In this document: in pieces, positions 51,169 to 59,819 of the stretch
How the letters are laid out: the number at the start of each line of letters is the position of its first letter
Position numbering within the stretch: position 1 is the first letter of the stretch
Source of the DNA: Natribacillus halophilus
GTDB lineage: Bacteria > Bacillota > Bacilli > Bacillales > Marinococcaceae
Direction of reading: 5' to 3'
NCBI RefSeq assembly: GCF_900100185.1
Contig: NZ_FNEN01000001.1
Location: 366,858-430,857 of the forward strand
DNA: 64,000 nucleotides
Program-made: the position numbers and the translations under genes
The notes under the pieces: generated by a model
What the model saw: only the letters and a program-made list of their open reading frames with translations
Told to the model about the DNA's origin: nothing
Databases searched by the model: none

Positions 51169-52802
51169 GTGCTGCTGAATAAATAAAATTTCCCTTATTA
51201 ACAAGGATTTTCGCTATTTTTGTCGAAGTAAATTACACAGGAAAGTCTACAAAGAGACGAAGAAACCTTGCACCTGGAGGACGAAATCATGTATCACCAT
51301 TCGGAACAGCAAATGCTTTTACCCTATGACTTTTTTCTACCGTTCGGAGGCAAACTGAACCCGGATAACCGTTGGGTTGTACTGGCAAGCATGATCCCTT
51401 GGTGGAAAGTAGAAGAAGCCTATATGGAAACCCTGAAAGACCTGACCCAAGGGAACCAAGCGTATTCGGTCCGAATGGCTCTGGGTGCTTTGATTATCAA
51501 GGAAAAACTAGACACGAGTGATCGCGAAACCGTCGAACAGATCACCGAGAATCCGTATCTTCAATACTTCCTAGGTCTGCCTGAATTCACGGAAACAGCG
51601 CCCTTCGACGGTTCTTCCATGACGCACTTTCGCAAACGTATTTCCCGTGAGATGATCGATCAAGTCAATGCGTGGATCGTGGAAAACCAGCAATCTCAAA
51701 AAGATAGTGGCGATGACGATGATGATCATCACGAAACGCCTTCGTCTCCTGCGCCCTCTGAAGAAAAAGAGGAGAAGAAAGACGTCTCAGAGACACATCA
51801 AGGTAAGCTCTTAATCGATGCGACGTGCGCGCCTGCAGATATCACATACCCAACGGACTTGAAACTTTTGAATGAAGCCCGTGAAAAGTTGGAAGCGATG
51901 ATTGACGCGTTGCACGAACCGTTTCGCGGAACACAGAAGAAGCCACGAACCTATCGGAATCAAGCCCGACAGTCATACCTGTCCATTGCTAAGCAGAAAA
52001 GCCCGAAACGCAAAAAGGTACGGAAAGCGATTCGCAAGCAGCTGGGTTACGTGAAAAGAGACCTCAACCACCTGGAAGAGCTGTCCCGTCAATCCGGGAT
52101 CGAACGCCTAAGCCGCAAACAGTACCGTGAACTTCTTGTCATTCAGGAATTGTACCGCCAACAAAGACAGATGTTTGAAACGAAGACCAATCGCATTGAA
52201 GACCGGGGCGTTAGCATTCATCAACCCCATGTTCGGCCAATTGTTCGTGGAAAAGCCCATATGAACGTGGAGTTCGGCGCCAAGTTGTCCATGAGTCTGG
52301 TAGACGGATGGGCGTTTCTCGACAACTTGCAGTGGGATGCGTATCACGAAGCCACTGATCTTCCAGGTGCGGTAGAAGCCTATGTGCAACGCAAGGGTGT
52401 CTACCCCGATGCTGTTTTGGCGGACAAGATTTATCTCACACGAGAAAATCGAAAGTGCTGCAAGGAACGCGGGATACGCCTTACGGGTCCGAAGCTGGGA
52501 CGCCCTTCCAAACAAAAATCCAAAGAGCAAAAGCAGATCGAGAAGCAGGATGCCGCAGAACGAAATGCCATCGAAGGAAAATTCGGTGAAGGCAAGCGCA
52601 CCTATGGCCTCGGTCTTATTCGAGCATGCCTTCGAAACACCAGTGAAACGGTGATTTCCCTTCAAGTGCTCGTCATGAATCTCTCGAAAGCCCTTCGGGA
52701 GCATTCTTTTTTTATTTTTTTCATGTATTTGGATCGAGGCGTTCAATATTCAAAAGGCAGCCCGAGATTGCTTGATTGAACGCTAGGTTGTTCAGCGACC
52801 CC
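51169..52802 (+). mobile_element. IS1182-like insertion sequence
   Basis: The left end GTGCTGCTGAATAA and the inverted right end GGGGTCGCTGAACAA are imperfect terminal repeats. TATTTAG stands at 51162-51168 and at 52803-52809, a 7-bp direct repeat as expected for a target duplication. The element contains one intact transposase gene and is inserted in the 3' end of the IS110-type remnant. Confidence 0.75.
51289..52779 (+). CDS. IS5/IS1182-family transposase
   Basis: 496 residues from the ATG at 51289 (GGAGG 8 nt upstream; a TTG at 51268 is less likely). The N-terminal domain has VVLASMIPWWKVEEAYMETL and YLQYFLGLPEFTETAPFDGSS (about residues 85-105). The DDE catalytic part begins at GKLLIDATCAPADITYPTDL (about 174-193), has the second aspartate in GVYPDAVLADKIYLTRENR and the glutamate in ERNAIEGKFGEGKRTYGLG (about 430-448). 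An acidic stretch DDDDDHH (about 140-150) links the parts. The catalytic triad seems complete and the frame is open, so it could be active. Confidence 0.88.
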   Translation: MYHHSEQQMLLPYDFFLPFGGKLNPDNRWVVLASMIPWWKVEEAYMETLKDLTQGNQAYSVRMALGALIIKEKLDTSDRETVEQITENPYLQYFLGLPEFTETAPFDGSSMTHFRKRISREMIDQVNAWIVENQQSQKDSGDDDDDHHETPSSPAPSEEKEEKKDVSETHQGKLLIDATCAPADITYPTDLKLLNEAREKLEAMIDALHEPFRGTQKKPRTYRNQARQSYLSIAKQKSPKRKKVRKAIRKQLGYVKRDLNHLEELSRQSGIERLSRKQYRELLVIQELYRQQRQMFETKTNRIEDRGVSIHQPHVRPIVRGKAHMNVEFGAKLSMSLVDGWAFLDNLQWDAYHEATDLPGAVEAYVQRKGVYPDAVLADKIYLTRENRKCCKERGIRLTGPKLGRPSKQKSKEQKQIEKQDAAERNAIEGKFGEGKRTYGLGLIRACLRNTSETVISLQVLVMNLSKALREHSFFIFFMYLDRGVQYSKGSPRLLD

Positions 52803-52944
52803 TATTTAGAGAAAACATAAGGCACTTATTTCAGATTTTAGAGTGGCTCAGCTATGTCATAGGTAGATTTCTTTTATGTCATTAGTAGCTCTATAAATGG
52901 CACAGTTGTCTTTAACCCTTGGTGTTCAATCCATCTTTTCAAAT

Positions 52945-53015
52945 GTGGTAAAGGAATACGCAATGAGTGGTACATTCCTCTGCAAATGGTGGTAGAAAAG
53001 ACCGCGCTAGTGGTA
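52945..53015. repeat. Four-fold 22-bp motif, possible IS21-type end
   Basis: GTGGTA occurs at 52945, 52967, 52989 and 53010, spaced 22, 22 and 21 bp. On the other strand each unit reads T-x-TACCAC followed by ATTTG-like bases. Iterated transposase sites like this occur at ends of IS21-type elements, but no istA or istB remains. The gap 52803-53144 contains no other recognisable gene. Confidence 0.45.
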
Positions 53016-53144
53016 AAAACCGTCCACCGTACTCATTAAAAGAGCTGAATTTTACCGGGTAAAGGAAGTGAAACGCCAACAAGCCTCTATTAAAACAATT
53101 AAAATAGCTTCTAATTTGCTGTACAAGGGGTACATAACCTCTAA

Positions 53145-54431
53145 TCAATATATCCTTCCCATTCCGTTTTCAATGTGTATAGTCGTCCCGAATGGATAGC
53201 TTAAATCATTCAGCTTTTCTAAAATTCTTTCATTATGACTTAATGATGGCCACCCTTTTTTGTACCTAGGAAGCCCATATCCCAATTCAATTGGGTATAA
53301 CTTAAGCTCTACCAATTTACCGCCCTTCATTTTCCAAATAGGAATCACGGATTCCCATATATTTGGATTTGTTCCCAGGCCAATAGTGCCTTCTTTGCTT
53401 CGTTTATCCAAAGCATCAGCTACATTATGAGTATCATCTAAATCGTACTTTTCGTAAAAATCTGCAGGAAGATGAGATATCGTTTCATTCTGAAAAATAA
53501 AGTTCCCTAAGCTATAAAAAATAGGGCGATTCTTATATATTTCAATTCCTCTTAAAATGTGAGGGCCATGACCGATTACCGCGTGAGCTCCCCAGTCAAT
53601 GCACTTACGGGAAAAATTTATCAAAAAATCTGCAGGCTGACTCTTGTCCATCCCTTTCATTTCATGAGAATGAATACTAATCAGTACATAGTCTGCCTGA
53701 CGTTTGGCTTCTAAAACAGATTTTCTAATACGTTGCATATCCATTTCCTGTGGTACGGTTTCTTTCCCCTCTTCCTGCCCTACTTTGAACAAATAGTCCC
53801 CAAATTTGAATGTGTTTTTTTCTTCACTTTCTATTTCAAAACCTTCTTTAATAGCAAGTTCACGTTCCGAATTTATTTCCGTTACTTCTGCAATTGATCT
53901 TAATTGATCCATTTTCTCTTGAGTAACAATATATTTACTTTTATAATGTAAAGGGTTAATCCCGGGCCGTCCTGGCATATCTGGTCTTTGATCTCCAGCC
54001 ACCCAAGATGTGTGAAAAGTGGAAGTAGCGGCAATAAGCGCTACTCTACCCTGTGATGTTTCTAAATATTTTGGAGCACATGCCTCTGCCATATTAAGGC
54101 CTGCTCCTGCATGAACAAGCTCTTGCTTTTCCAAATACTTTTTTGTTGCCATAAGTCCACCATGAGAATAATCTAATGTATGGTTTGTAGCCCAATTCAT
54201 CATATTGAATCCATATGTTTTTAAGTCGTTCAAAACTTGTGGAGAAGCCATAGCCCATGTTCCGCCACTAACGGCGGAGGGATATCCTTCTTTCTCATGT
54301 ATCGTCGTTTCCAAGTTTGTAAATTTCACTTCTGATTGTCCAAATAAAGCAGTTAGCTCATTGAATCCAACATTCCCTTTCGCTGGTAATGGCCGGCTAA
54401 TAAAGCTATCACCCGTAGCAATAAATGTCAT
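53145..54431 (-). CDS. CapA-family protein (PGA_cap domain)
   Basis: 428 residues. The calcineurin-like PGA_cap fold shows in FIATGDSFISRPLP (residues 3-16), VKFTNLETTIHEKEGYP (about 35-51), NMMNWATNHTLDYSHGGLMAT (about 75-95), DYVLISIHSHEMKG (about 246-259) and HAVIGHGPHILRGIEIYKNR (about 281-300). CapA proteins take part in poly-gamma-glutamate export, but many solitary members are of unknown function. It is the last gene of the putative orotate operon. The GGAGGGG site lies 17 nt from the ATG, so the true start may be upstream at a non-ATG codon. No signal peptide is visible. Confidence 0.75.
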   Translation of the reverse strand: MTFIATGDSFISRPLPAKGNVGFNELTALFGQSEVKFTNLETTIHEKEGYPSAVSGGTWAMASPQVLNDLKTYGFNMMNWATNHTLDYSHGGLMATKKYLEKQELVHAGAGLNMAEACAPKYLETSQGRVALIAATSTFHTSWVAGDQRPDMPGRPGINPLHYKSKYIVTQEKMDQLRSIAEVTEINSERELAIKEGFEIESEEKNTFKFGDYLFKVGQEEGKETVPQEMDMQRIRKSVLEAKRQADYVLISIHSHEMKGMDKSQPADFLINFSRKCIDWGAHAVIGHGPHILRGIEIYKNRPIFYSLGNFIFQNETISHLPADFYEKYDLDDTHNVADALDKRSKEGTIGLGTNPNIWESVIPIWKMKGGKLVELKLYPIELGYGLPRYKKGWPSLSHNERILEKLNDLSYPFGTTIHIENGMGRIY

Positions 54432-54477
54432 ATTCTCACTAATTGGATTCCCCTCCTATTTACACTCTGATACCGTT

Positions 54478-55230
54478 TTATTTGATTTGAATCCCCTGAT
54501 TTTTTATAAAATAGGACAGTTCTTCTCTTCTCGGCTCACTTAAATATTCCGCCATTTGTTTTGTCCAGCCAATCGTTTTCCGGCCTTGTGTCCTGCGCGT
54601 ATAATAGTCAGCTGAAATCTGTTCATAATCTTGGAGATGCTTCTTCAATCGGCCTGTATGATAAGACTCATAATGAACAACCGTTTCCTGAGGTAAACGT
54701 GGTTTTTGCCATGGATGTTGATCCGGATAACCAAGACACATGCCCATAATTGGGATGGTTAACTCCGGAAGATTCAACAAATCAGCGACTTGTCCAGGAT
54801 GATTGCGAACCCCCCCGATCATGACTCCCCCAAGACCGTAAGATTTCGCTGTCAAAAACACATTCTGAGCAGCGAGAGCAGTATCCACGGTACCAACAAC
54901 CAGGTTTTCTGCTTCATCGATTTCAAAAGATGTGCCATGCATTTCCGTCGTCATTTCCAGGCGATAAAAATCCGCACAAAAAACAAGAAATACAGGACAC
55001 TCTTTGACCCATCTCTGCCCTCCGCAACATTCAGCCAACTTTTGTTTAGAGGTTGGCCTTTTGACAACGATGATACTGTAAGCTTGCACATTATGGGAAG
55101 AAGGGGCCCATTGGGCGGATGTAAACAAATCTTGCAAAATATCATCCTCAATGGGTGTTGAAGTAAATTTTCGTATGGAGCGATGTTCTTGAATGGTTTC
55201 TGTGACACTCTTTTTGCTCATGTCTGTCAA
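54478..55230 (-). CDS. NfsA-type NADPH nitroreductase family protein
   Basis: 250 residues. QEHRSIRKFTSTPIEDDIL (about residues 13-31), QWAPSSHNVQAYSIIVVK (about 40-57) and GLGGVMIGGVRNHPGQVADL (about 132-151) are FMN-binding features of the NfsA/FRP subgroup; GMCLGYP is also typical. I place the start at the TTG 55230 because AGGAGG stands 7 nt upstream; the ATG at 55221 is 16 nt away. Its place in a pyrimidine-type operon suggests a flavin-dependent step or a reductase partner, but the role is unknown. Confidence 0.78.
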   Translation of the reverse strand: MTDMSKKSVTETIQEHRSIRKFTSTPIEDDILQDLFTSAQWAPSSHNVQAYSIIVVKRPTSKQKLAECCGGQRWVKECPVFLVFCADFYRLEMTTEMHGTSFEIDEAENLVVGTVDTALAAQNVFLTAKSYGLGGVMIGGVRNHPGQVADLLNLPELTIPIMGMCLGYPDQHPWQKPRLPQETVVHYESYHTGRLKKHLQDYEQISADYYTRRTQGRKTIGWTKQMAEYLSEPRREELSYFIKNQGIQIK

Positions 55231-55256
55231 TGTCACTCCTCCTGACTAAATCTTAC

Positions 55257-56645
55257 CTAAGGCTTTACTACTCGCCCTGCAGGTTCTTCGGTGACAGCCC
55301 CGTCTTTCATCATGGTCGTTCCTCTGACAATAGTAGCCACAGGGGCCCCCTGCAATTGAAATCCGTCGTATGGGGTCACTTTACTCTTACTATGCAATTC
55401 ATGCTTATGAATGGTCTTCTGGCGTTTAAAATCTACAAGGGTCAAATCAGCGTCTGTTCCTATTTGCAATGAACCTTTCTGTGGATAGATGCCAAACAAC
55501 CTGGCCGGTTGGCTGGAGAGAAGTTTACCAAGTTCATATGGAGTAATTCTTCCTTCACTGACAGCATGAATCATCAAAGGAGCTAATGTCTCTACCCCGC
55601 ACATCCCGGCAGGAATGGACCATAAATCCCCGTCTTTTTCTTCTTCAGTATGGGGAGCATGATCCGAACAGGCGACTGAAACGACGCCATCTGCAATCCC
55701 TTTCCACAACCCATTCTGATCCTTCTCATATTTCACTGGTGGATAAACTTTCATATGAGGTCCGATTTTTTCAAAATCTTTATTGCTCAAATATAAAAAG
55801 TGGGGACAAGTTTCCGATGTGATTGGATAGCCTTCTTGTTGGGCCTGACGTATTAGCTCCACACCTTCTTCGGTACTAACATGAAGCACATGTAGCCTTG
55901 TACCAGCGTCTTTGGCGAAAGAAATACCGGTTTGAATCGTCGTTGCTTCCGCCAAATTAGGTCTTCCTTGCAGTAACGCCCCATAGTCCCTTCTGCCGCT
56001 TTCTTCTACTTTCTGCGTCAAATGTTGAATCAATTCATTGTTTTCGGCATGAATAGCAAAAGGCTTGCCGGTTTTGGCCACTTCCTGGAACATATCGTAT
56101 ACCTCTCCATCTTGAAATGGAGGGATGACATCCTCCATTTCCGGCTTATAGTTATACATCAATTGGTAGGTTTTTTTATGGACCGCGTAACCCCAGAAAA
56201 ATTTAAAAGCGACCGCCCCTGCTTCATGTAAAGATTGGATCTCATTTATATTCAGATGACCCAGACAGATCGCCCATAATGCAAAGTCAACATGCGCTTT
56301 CGGCTGTAGGTTTTCTACTTGTTTATGAAAGTTTTCTACATGATTGACAGGAGGATTCGTATTCGGCATCTCGAAAACGGTTGTCAGCCCTCCGGCTGCC
56401 GCGGCCCAGGTGGAATGATAAAAGTCTTCTTTATGCGTGGCACCCGGGTCACGAGAATGAATATGCACATCCATAAATCCGGGGAATACATGCAAGCCGG
56501 TCGCGTCTGTTTCTTCAACCGTTTCACCGGCTAATTCTGTACTAGAAATAGCGGCGATTTTTCCATCTTTAATATAAATGTTTCCCTCAAACAGCTCTTC
56601 TTCCTGCACAATGGTGCCATTTTTAATAATATGATCCCAATGCAC
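55257..56645 (-). CDS. Cyclic amidohydrolase, dihydroorotase/allantoinase type
   Basis: 462 residues. The metal-binding FMDVHIHSRDPGATHKEDF (about residues 57-75), the motif TTVFEMPNTNPPV (about 88-100, the MPNTNP form of dihydroorotases), the bridging lysine in AVAFKFFWGYA, HVLHVSTEEGVELI and SVACSDHAPHTEEEK (about 328-342) are all intact. Dihydroorotase, allantoinase and hydantoinase share this pattern. Direct linkage to PyrD- and PyrK-like genes favours dihydroorotate as substrate, hydrolysed to N-carbamoyl-aspartate. GTG start at 56645, one base after the pyrD-like stop, with GGAGGG upstream. Confidence 0.83.
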   Translation of the reverse strand: MHWDHIIKNGTIVQEEELFEGNIYIKDGKIAAISSTELAGETVEETDATGLHVFPGFMDVHIHSRDPGATHKEDFYHSTWAAAAGGLTTVFEMPNTNPPVNHVENFHKQVENLQPKAHVDFALWAICLGHLNINEIQSLHEAGAVAFKFFWGYAVHKKTYQLMYNYKPEMEDVIPPFQDGEVYDMFQEVAKTGKPFAIHAENNELIQHLTQKVEESGRRDYGALLQGRPNLAEATTIQTGISFAKDAGTRLHVLHVSTEEGVELIRQAQQEGYPITSETCPHFLYLSNKDFEKIGPHMKVYPPVKYEKDQNGLWKGIADGVVSVACSDHAPHTEEEKDGDLWSIPAGMCGVETLAPLMIHAVSEGRITPYELGKLLSSQPARLFGIYPQKGSLQIGTDADLTLVDFKRQKTIHKHELHSKSKVTPYDGFQLQGAPVATIVRGTTMMKDGAVTEEPAGRVVKP

Positions 56646-56646
56646 A

Positions 56647-57603
56647 TTATCCCTCCTCGTATTGATTGAAGTGAACTTTACCTATTATATCGTAAATGTC
56701 ATTAATTCCGTATTGTTGCATATAAGATTTGATTTCTTCCAGAACATCTAACATGGCTGCAGGTTTGATAAAACTTGCTGTGCCTACCTGCACTGCGCTA
56801 GCTCCAGCTAACATCATTTCGATGGCGTCTTCTCCGTTCATCACTCCGCCACAACCGATAATCGGCAACTTTGACGCCTGGTAAACTTGATAAATCATGC
56901 GCACGATAATCGGTTTTACGCCAGGACCTGATATGCCGCCCATAACATTTCCAAGCTCGGGCTTCCAAGTATGCACATTGATAGACATGGCCAAAAACGT
57001 ATTGACAACGGTAAGAGCATCGGCTCCTCCTTCTTCGGAAGCGAGAGCAATATCCTGAATACGTGTCACATTCGGTGTTAGTTTGTTGAATAGGGGAACA
57101 TCCGTAATCCCTCTCACTTTTTTCGTTAATTCATACGTCACATCAGCATCCATGCCAAAGGCCAGGCCATCCCCTTTTAAATTAGGGCAGGAAATGTTTA
57201 GTTCCAAGGCATCCACCCCTGGATTGTTCCCCAAAATATCAGCCATTTCCACAAATTCCTCTACAGAGTCTGCTGAAATGCTGGCAATTAATGGTGTATC
57301 GTATTGTTGATAATAAGGTACAATATTTTTCAAGTAATACTGTAGCCCCTTACTTTGGATACCGATGGAATTAATCATCCCCGCCGGTACTTCACAAACC
57401 CGGGGAGTATCATTTCCTTTGCGCGGATATTTGGTAATACTTTTAGGTAACACTGCTCCCAGGTGGTTGAAATCCAACACTTTTTCCATACTTTCCCCAA
57501 AAGCACCTGAAGCTGGCATAATGGGATTTTTGAGTTCCAATCCCCCGATGTTTACTCGTAAATGGCAGCCCTGATTGGCTGATTTTTGCTCAAGTGTACT
57601 CAT
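56647..57603 (-). CDS. Dihydroorotate dehydrogenase, PyrD class 1B type
   Basis: 318 residues. LELKNPIMPASGAFG (about residues 22-36), the catalytic cysteine in LELNISCPNLKGDG (about 135-148) and GGISGPGVKPIIVRMIY plus GCGGVMNGEDAIEMMLAGAS (about 253-272) place it in the FMN-containing class 1 family; NISCPN is the 1B form. With the PyrK-like partner it would form the NAD-linked enzyme. Class 1B works in either direction; here a degradative direction (orotate reduction) is inferred from a carbamoylase and a TRAP importer in the cluster. ATGA overlap with the pyrK-like gene. Dihydropyrimidine dehydrogenase PreA is a less likely alternative. Confidence 0.85.
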   Translation of the reverse strand: MSTLEQKSANQGCHLRVNIGGLELKNPIMPASGAFGESMEKVLDFNHLGAVLPKSITKYPRKGNDTPRVCEVPAGMINSIGIQSKGLQYYLKNIVPYYQQYDTPLIASISADSVEEFVEMADILGNNPGVDALELNISCPNLKGDGLAFGMDADVTYELTKKVRGITDVPLFNKLTPNVTRIQDIALASEEGGADALTVVNTFLAMSINVHTWKPELGNVMGGISGPGVKPIIVRMIYQVYQASKLPIIGCGGVMNGEDAIEMMLAGASAVQVGTASFIKPAAMLDVLEEIKSYMQQYGINDIYDIIGKVHFNQYEEG

Positions 57604-58388
57604 GGTTGCATCATCACTTTCTGTAAGGGAAATACTGGTCCTTCCAGGCAGACGCGAACGGTTCGAATCTCATCGTCTTCTACGACATCACACACGCAGG
57701 CATAGCATACGCCCATCGCACAACCCATATGCTCTTCTAAAGCGATTTCAGCGGGAATATCCTTTTTCGAGGTAATATCTTGCAACAGCCGGGAAAGTCG
57801 CCGAGAACCACAAGTGTAGGCCGCATCAATGTTGTGTCTGGCTGTAATGTCTTCTATAATATCCCGCACATTTTCTACATCACTCGTTCCGTCTTCTTCC
57901 GTTACTTTATGCACTTCAGCCCCAAATCCCTGCAACATTTCGGCCGCCAGCAAATCATTATGCGAACGAGCACTCAAGATTGCTGCACATTGCACCCCTT
58001 TTTTAGAGGCTTCTTGAGCTAAGGCTGCCAAAGTAGCAATACCTACTCCTCGAGCCAAAAGCAGAATCTTCTGTGCGTCTTCTTGAAGCGAAAATCCTTG
58101 CCCTAATGGACCAAAACTCCGAACCGTCTCTCCCTGCTTTAATTTTGTTAAAGCCTGAGTTCCCAAACCTTTTGTTAAATATAAAAATTCCAGTGTTTGG
58201 TCATCTTGGTTGATACGATATACACTAAATGGCCTCCTCAAGAAAGATTCATTTTCTTGACCGCAATCTATATAGAAAAATTGACCGGGTTCTACATCAG
58301 AGGCAAGCCCTGAGGCATCGACTACCATGTGCCAGTACCGCTCACTAACCTGAATATTTGATAAAATTTTAACCTCTTGATCTTTCAC
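57600..58388 (-). CDS. Dihydroorotate dehydrogenase electron-transfer subunit, PyrK type
   Basis: 262 residues. An N-terminal FAD domain with PGQFFYIDCG (about 34-43) and LRRPFSVYRIN (about 51-61), the NAD domain with ILLLARGVGIATLAALAQEA and YTCGSRRLSRLLQ, and a C-terminal 2Fe-2S motif EEHMGCAMGVCYACVCDV (about 219-236) with a further cysteine in VRVCLEGPVF. This is the PyrK layout, and the length agrees. The GTG at 58388 is supported by GGGGG 8 nt upstream and lies inside the end of the M20 gene. Confidence 0.86.
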   Translation of the reverse strand: MKDQEVKILSNIQVSERYWHMVVDASGLASDVEPGQFFYIDCGQENESFLRRPFSVYRINQDDQTLEFLYLTKGLGTQALTKLKQGETVRSFGPLGQGFSLQEDAQKILLLARGVGIATLAALAQEASKKGVQCAAILSARSHNDLLAAEMLQGFGAEVHKVTEEDGTSDVENVRDIIEDITARHNIDAAYTCGSRRLSRLLQDITSKKDIPAEIALEEHMGCAMGVCYACVCDVVEDDEIRTVRVCLEGPVFPLQKVMMQP

Positions 58389-59649
58389 AACCCTCACCCC
58401 CAGTAGGAATAGGTCTTCCAGAAACACCTGCCCATTCCAACATAGTCTTTTCCAAAACATCAATTCCAAGAATCATATCTTCGACTTCCGTATATTCGTC
58501 CGGGTGGTGACTAATGCCGTCACAAGAAGGTACAAATATAAGGCCGGTGGGACAGATATAAGACATATTCATAGCATCATGGCCAGCACCACTCGACATA
58601 GCTGTATAAGGTATACTAAGTTCTTTACAGTTCCTAGACAAGGAGGTAATCACTTCTGAACTTAAATGAACCGGCTTTTCATCACTTAATAAGTTCCACT
58701 CTATAGACAAGTCGCGCTCTGTTTTGATTTGTCCTATTTTTTTAATAACCTGCTCCAGTACATATTGTTTTGAAGTAGGAGATGTGCTGCGAATATCTAT
58801 TTTCATTTCCACTGATCCAGGTACTACATTCATCACCCCCGGACCGACTCCAAATACACCAGTTGTCGCCACGGTGTCGTTGTTCGCCTCACTCCGACCT
58901 AATTTCTCCACTTCCAAGGCGATTTCACTTGCCCCTGTCAAGGCGTCTTTTCTATTGTGCATCTGTGTCGTCCCTGAATGAGAAGCTTTTCCTTGTACTC
59001 GTAGTTGCAAGCGGGTAGGTGATGCAATTCCAGTTACAACACCTATTTTTTTTCCTAACTGCTGGAGTAATGGGCCCTGTTCAATATGCATTTCCAAAAA
59101 AAGCTTTAAGTCATAAGAACTTCTCTTGGCTCGACTGATTTTTGTTATATCCAGGCCAACTTCTTCTAGAACTTCTGCAAATGTTTTTCCATCAAAATCT
59201 TTCAAATTACCCAAACCCTCTGTTTTGGACAATCCTGTCATGACTTTACTACCAATTGTGGAAACACCAAACCGAGTAGATTCTTCACAGGTAAAGACAA
59301 TAATTTCAACAGGATTCGTAGTTACGATCTGTTTCTTATTTAACCGTTTCACCACCTCAAGTCCACTCAATACTCCAATCGTACCATCATACTCGCCACC
59401 TTCAATCACACTATCTATATGAGAACCGATGGCAACAGCTGGTGCTTGGGGGTTAATTCCTTCTCTGCGGGCAATCATATTTCCTATTTCATCTTCACGA
59501 ACCGCCAGCCCTTCATTTTGGAATAAAGTCCTCATAAACTTTTTTCCTTTTTGCTCTTCTGTAGAGAAAGCCAATCTTGTAACTCCATTGTCCGTTCGGC
59601 TAAATTCATTCAAAGTATTTAAATTTGATCGAATCGAATAATCAGACAT
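58369..59649 (-). CDS. M20-family carbamoylase / ureidosuccinase-like hydrolase
   Basis: 426 residues. Metal ligands are in AIGSHIDSVIEGGEYDGTIGVL (about residues 77-98), FTCEESTRFGVSTIGSK, LEMHIEQGPLL (about 192-202) and SSGAGHDAMNM; SHSGTTQMHNRKDAL is the dimer/substrate motif. ATG at 59649 with AGGGGAG 7 nt upstream; the longer frame was rejected. In this operon it would release aspartate, CO2 and ammonia from N-carbamoyl-aspartate, the last step of orotate breakdown. N-carbamoyl amino acids in general or allantoate are alternatives. It is clearly distinct from the M20 gene at 44.3 kb. Confidence 0.83.
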   Translation of the reverse strand: MSDYSIRSNLNTLNEFSRTDNGVTRLAFSTEEQKGKKFMRTLFQNEGLAVREDEIGNMIARREGINPQAPAVAIGSHIDSVIEGGEYDGTIGVLSGLEVVKRLNKKQIVTTNPVEIIVFTCEESTRFGVSTIGSKVMTGLSKTEGLGNLKDFDGKTFAEVLEEVGLDITKISRAKRSSYDLKLFLEMHIEQGPLLQQLGKKIGVVTGIASPTRLQLRVQGKASHSGTTQMHNRKDALTGASEIALEVEKLGRSEANNDTVATTGVFGVGPGVMNVVPGSVEMKIDIRSTSPTSKQYVLEQVIKKIGQIKTERDLSIEWNLLSDEKPVHLSSEVITSLSRNCKELSIPYTAMSSGAGHDAMNMSYICPTGLIFVPSCDGISHHPDEYTEVEDMILGIDVLEKTMLEWAGVSGRPIPTGGEGCERSRG

Positions 59650-59754
59650 TATATAACTCCCCTCATAAAGGATAGGCCGCCAAAGCCATTCGAAATTCAA
59701 GGATTATATAATTTATGATACACTTATGATCTGAAAATTTGTTAGTTAAAAAAG

Positions 59755-59796
59755 ACAAAAAAAAAGGAGGAGCATTATCGGTAAAGATAATGGCCC
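59755..59796 (-). terminator. Terminator of the TRAP transporter genes
   Basis: CATTATC (59773-59779) pairs with GATAATG (59786-59792); on the minus strand CTCCTCCTTTTTTTTT follows. It separates the dct genes from the M20-to-capA genes, so the latter need their own promoter in 59650-59755. Confidence 0.7.
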
Positions 59797-59819
59797 CAGT
59801 CTTTTTAATTGTTTATTCA

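Noticed and set aside
52809-53144. Possible remnant open frames in the gap after the IS element
   Set aside because: No frame gave a recognisable protein; only the 22-bp GTGGTA spacing was regular.
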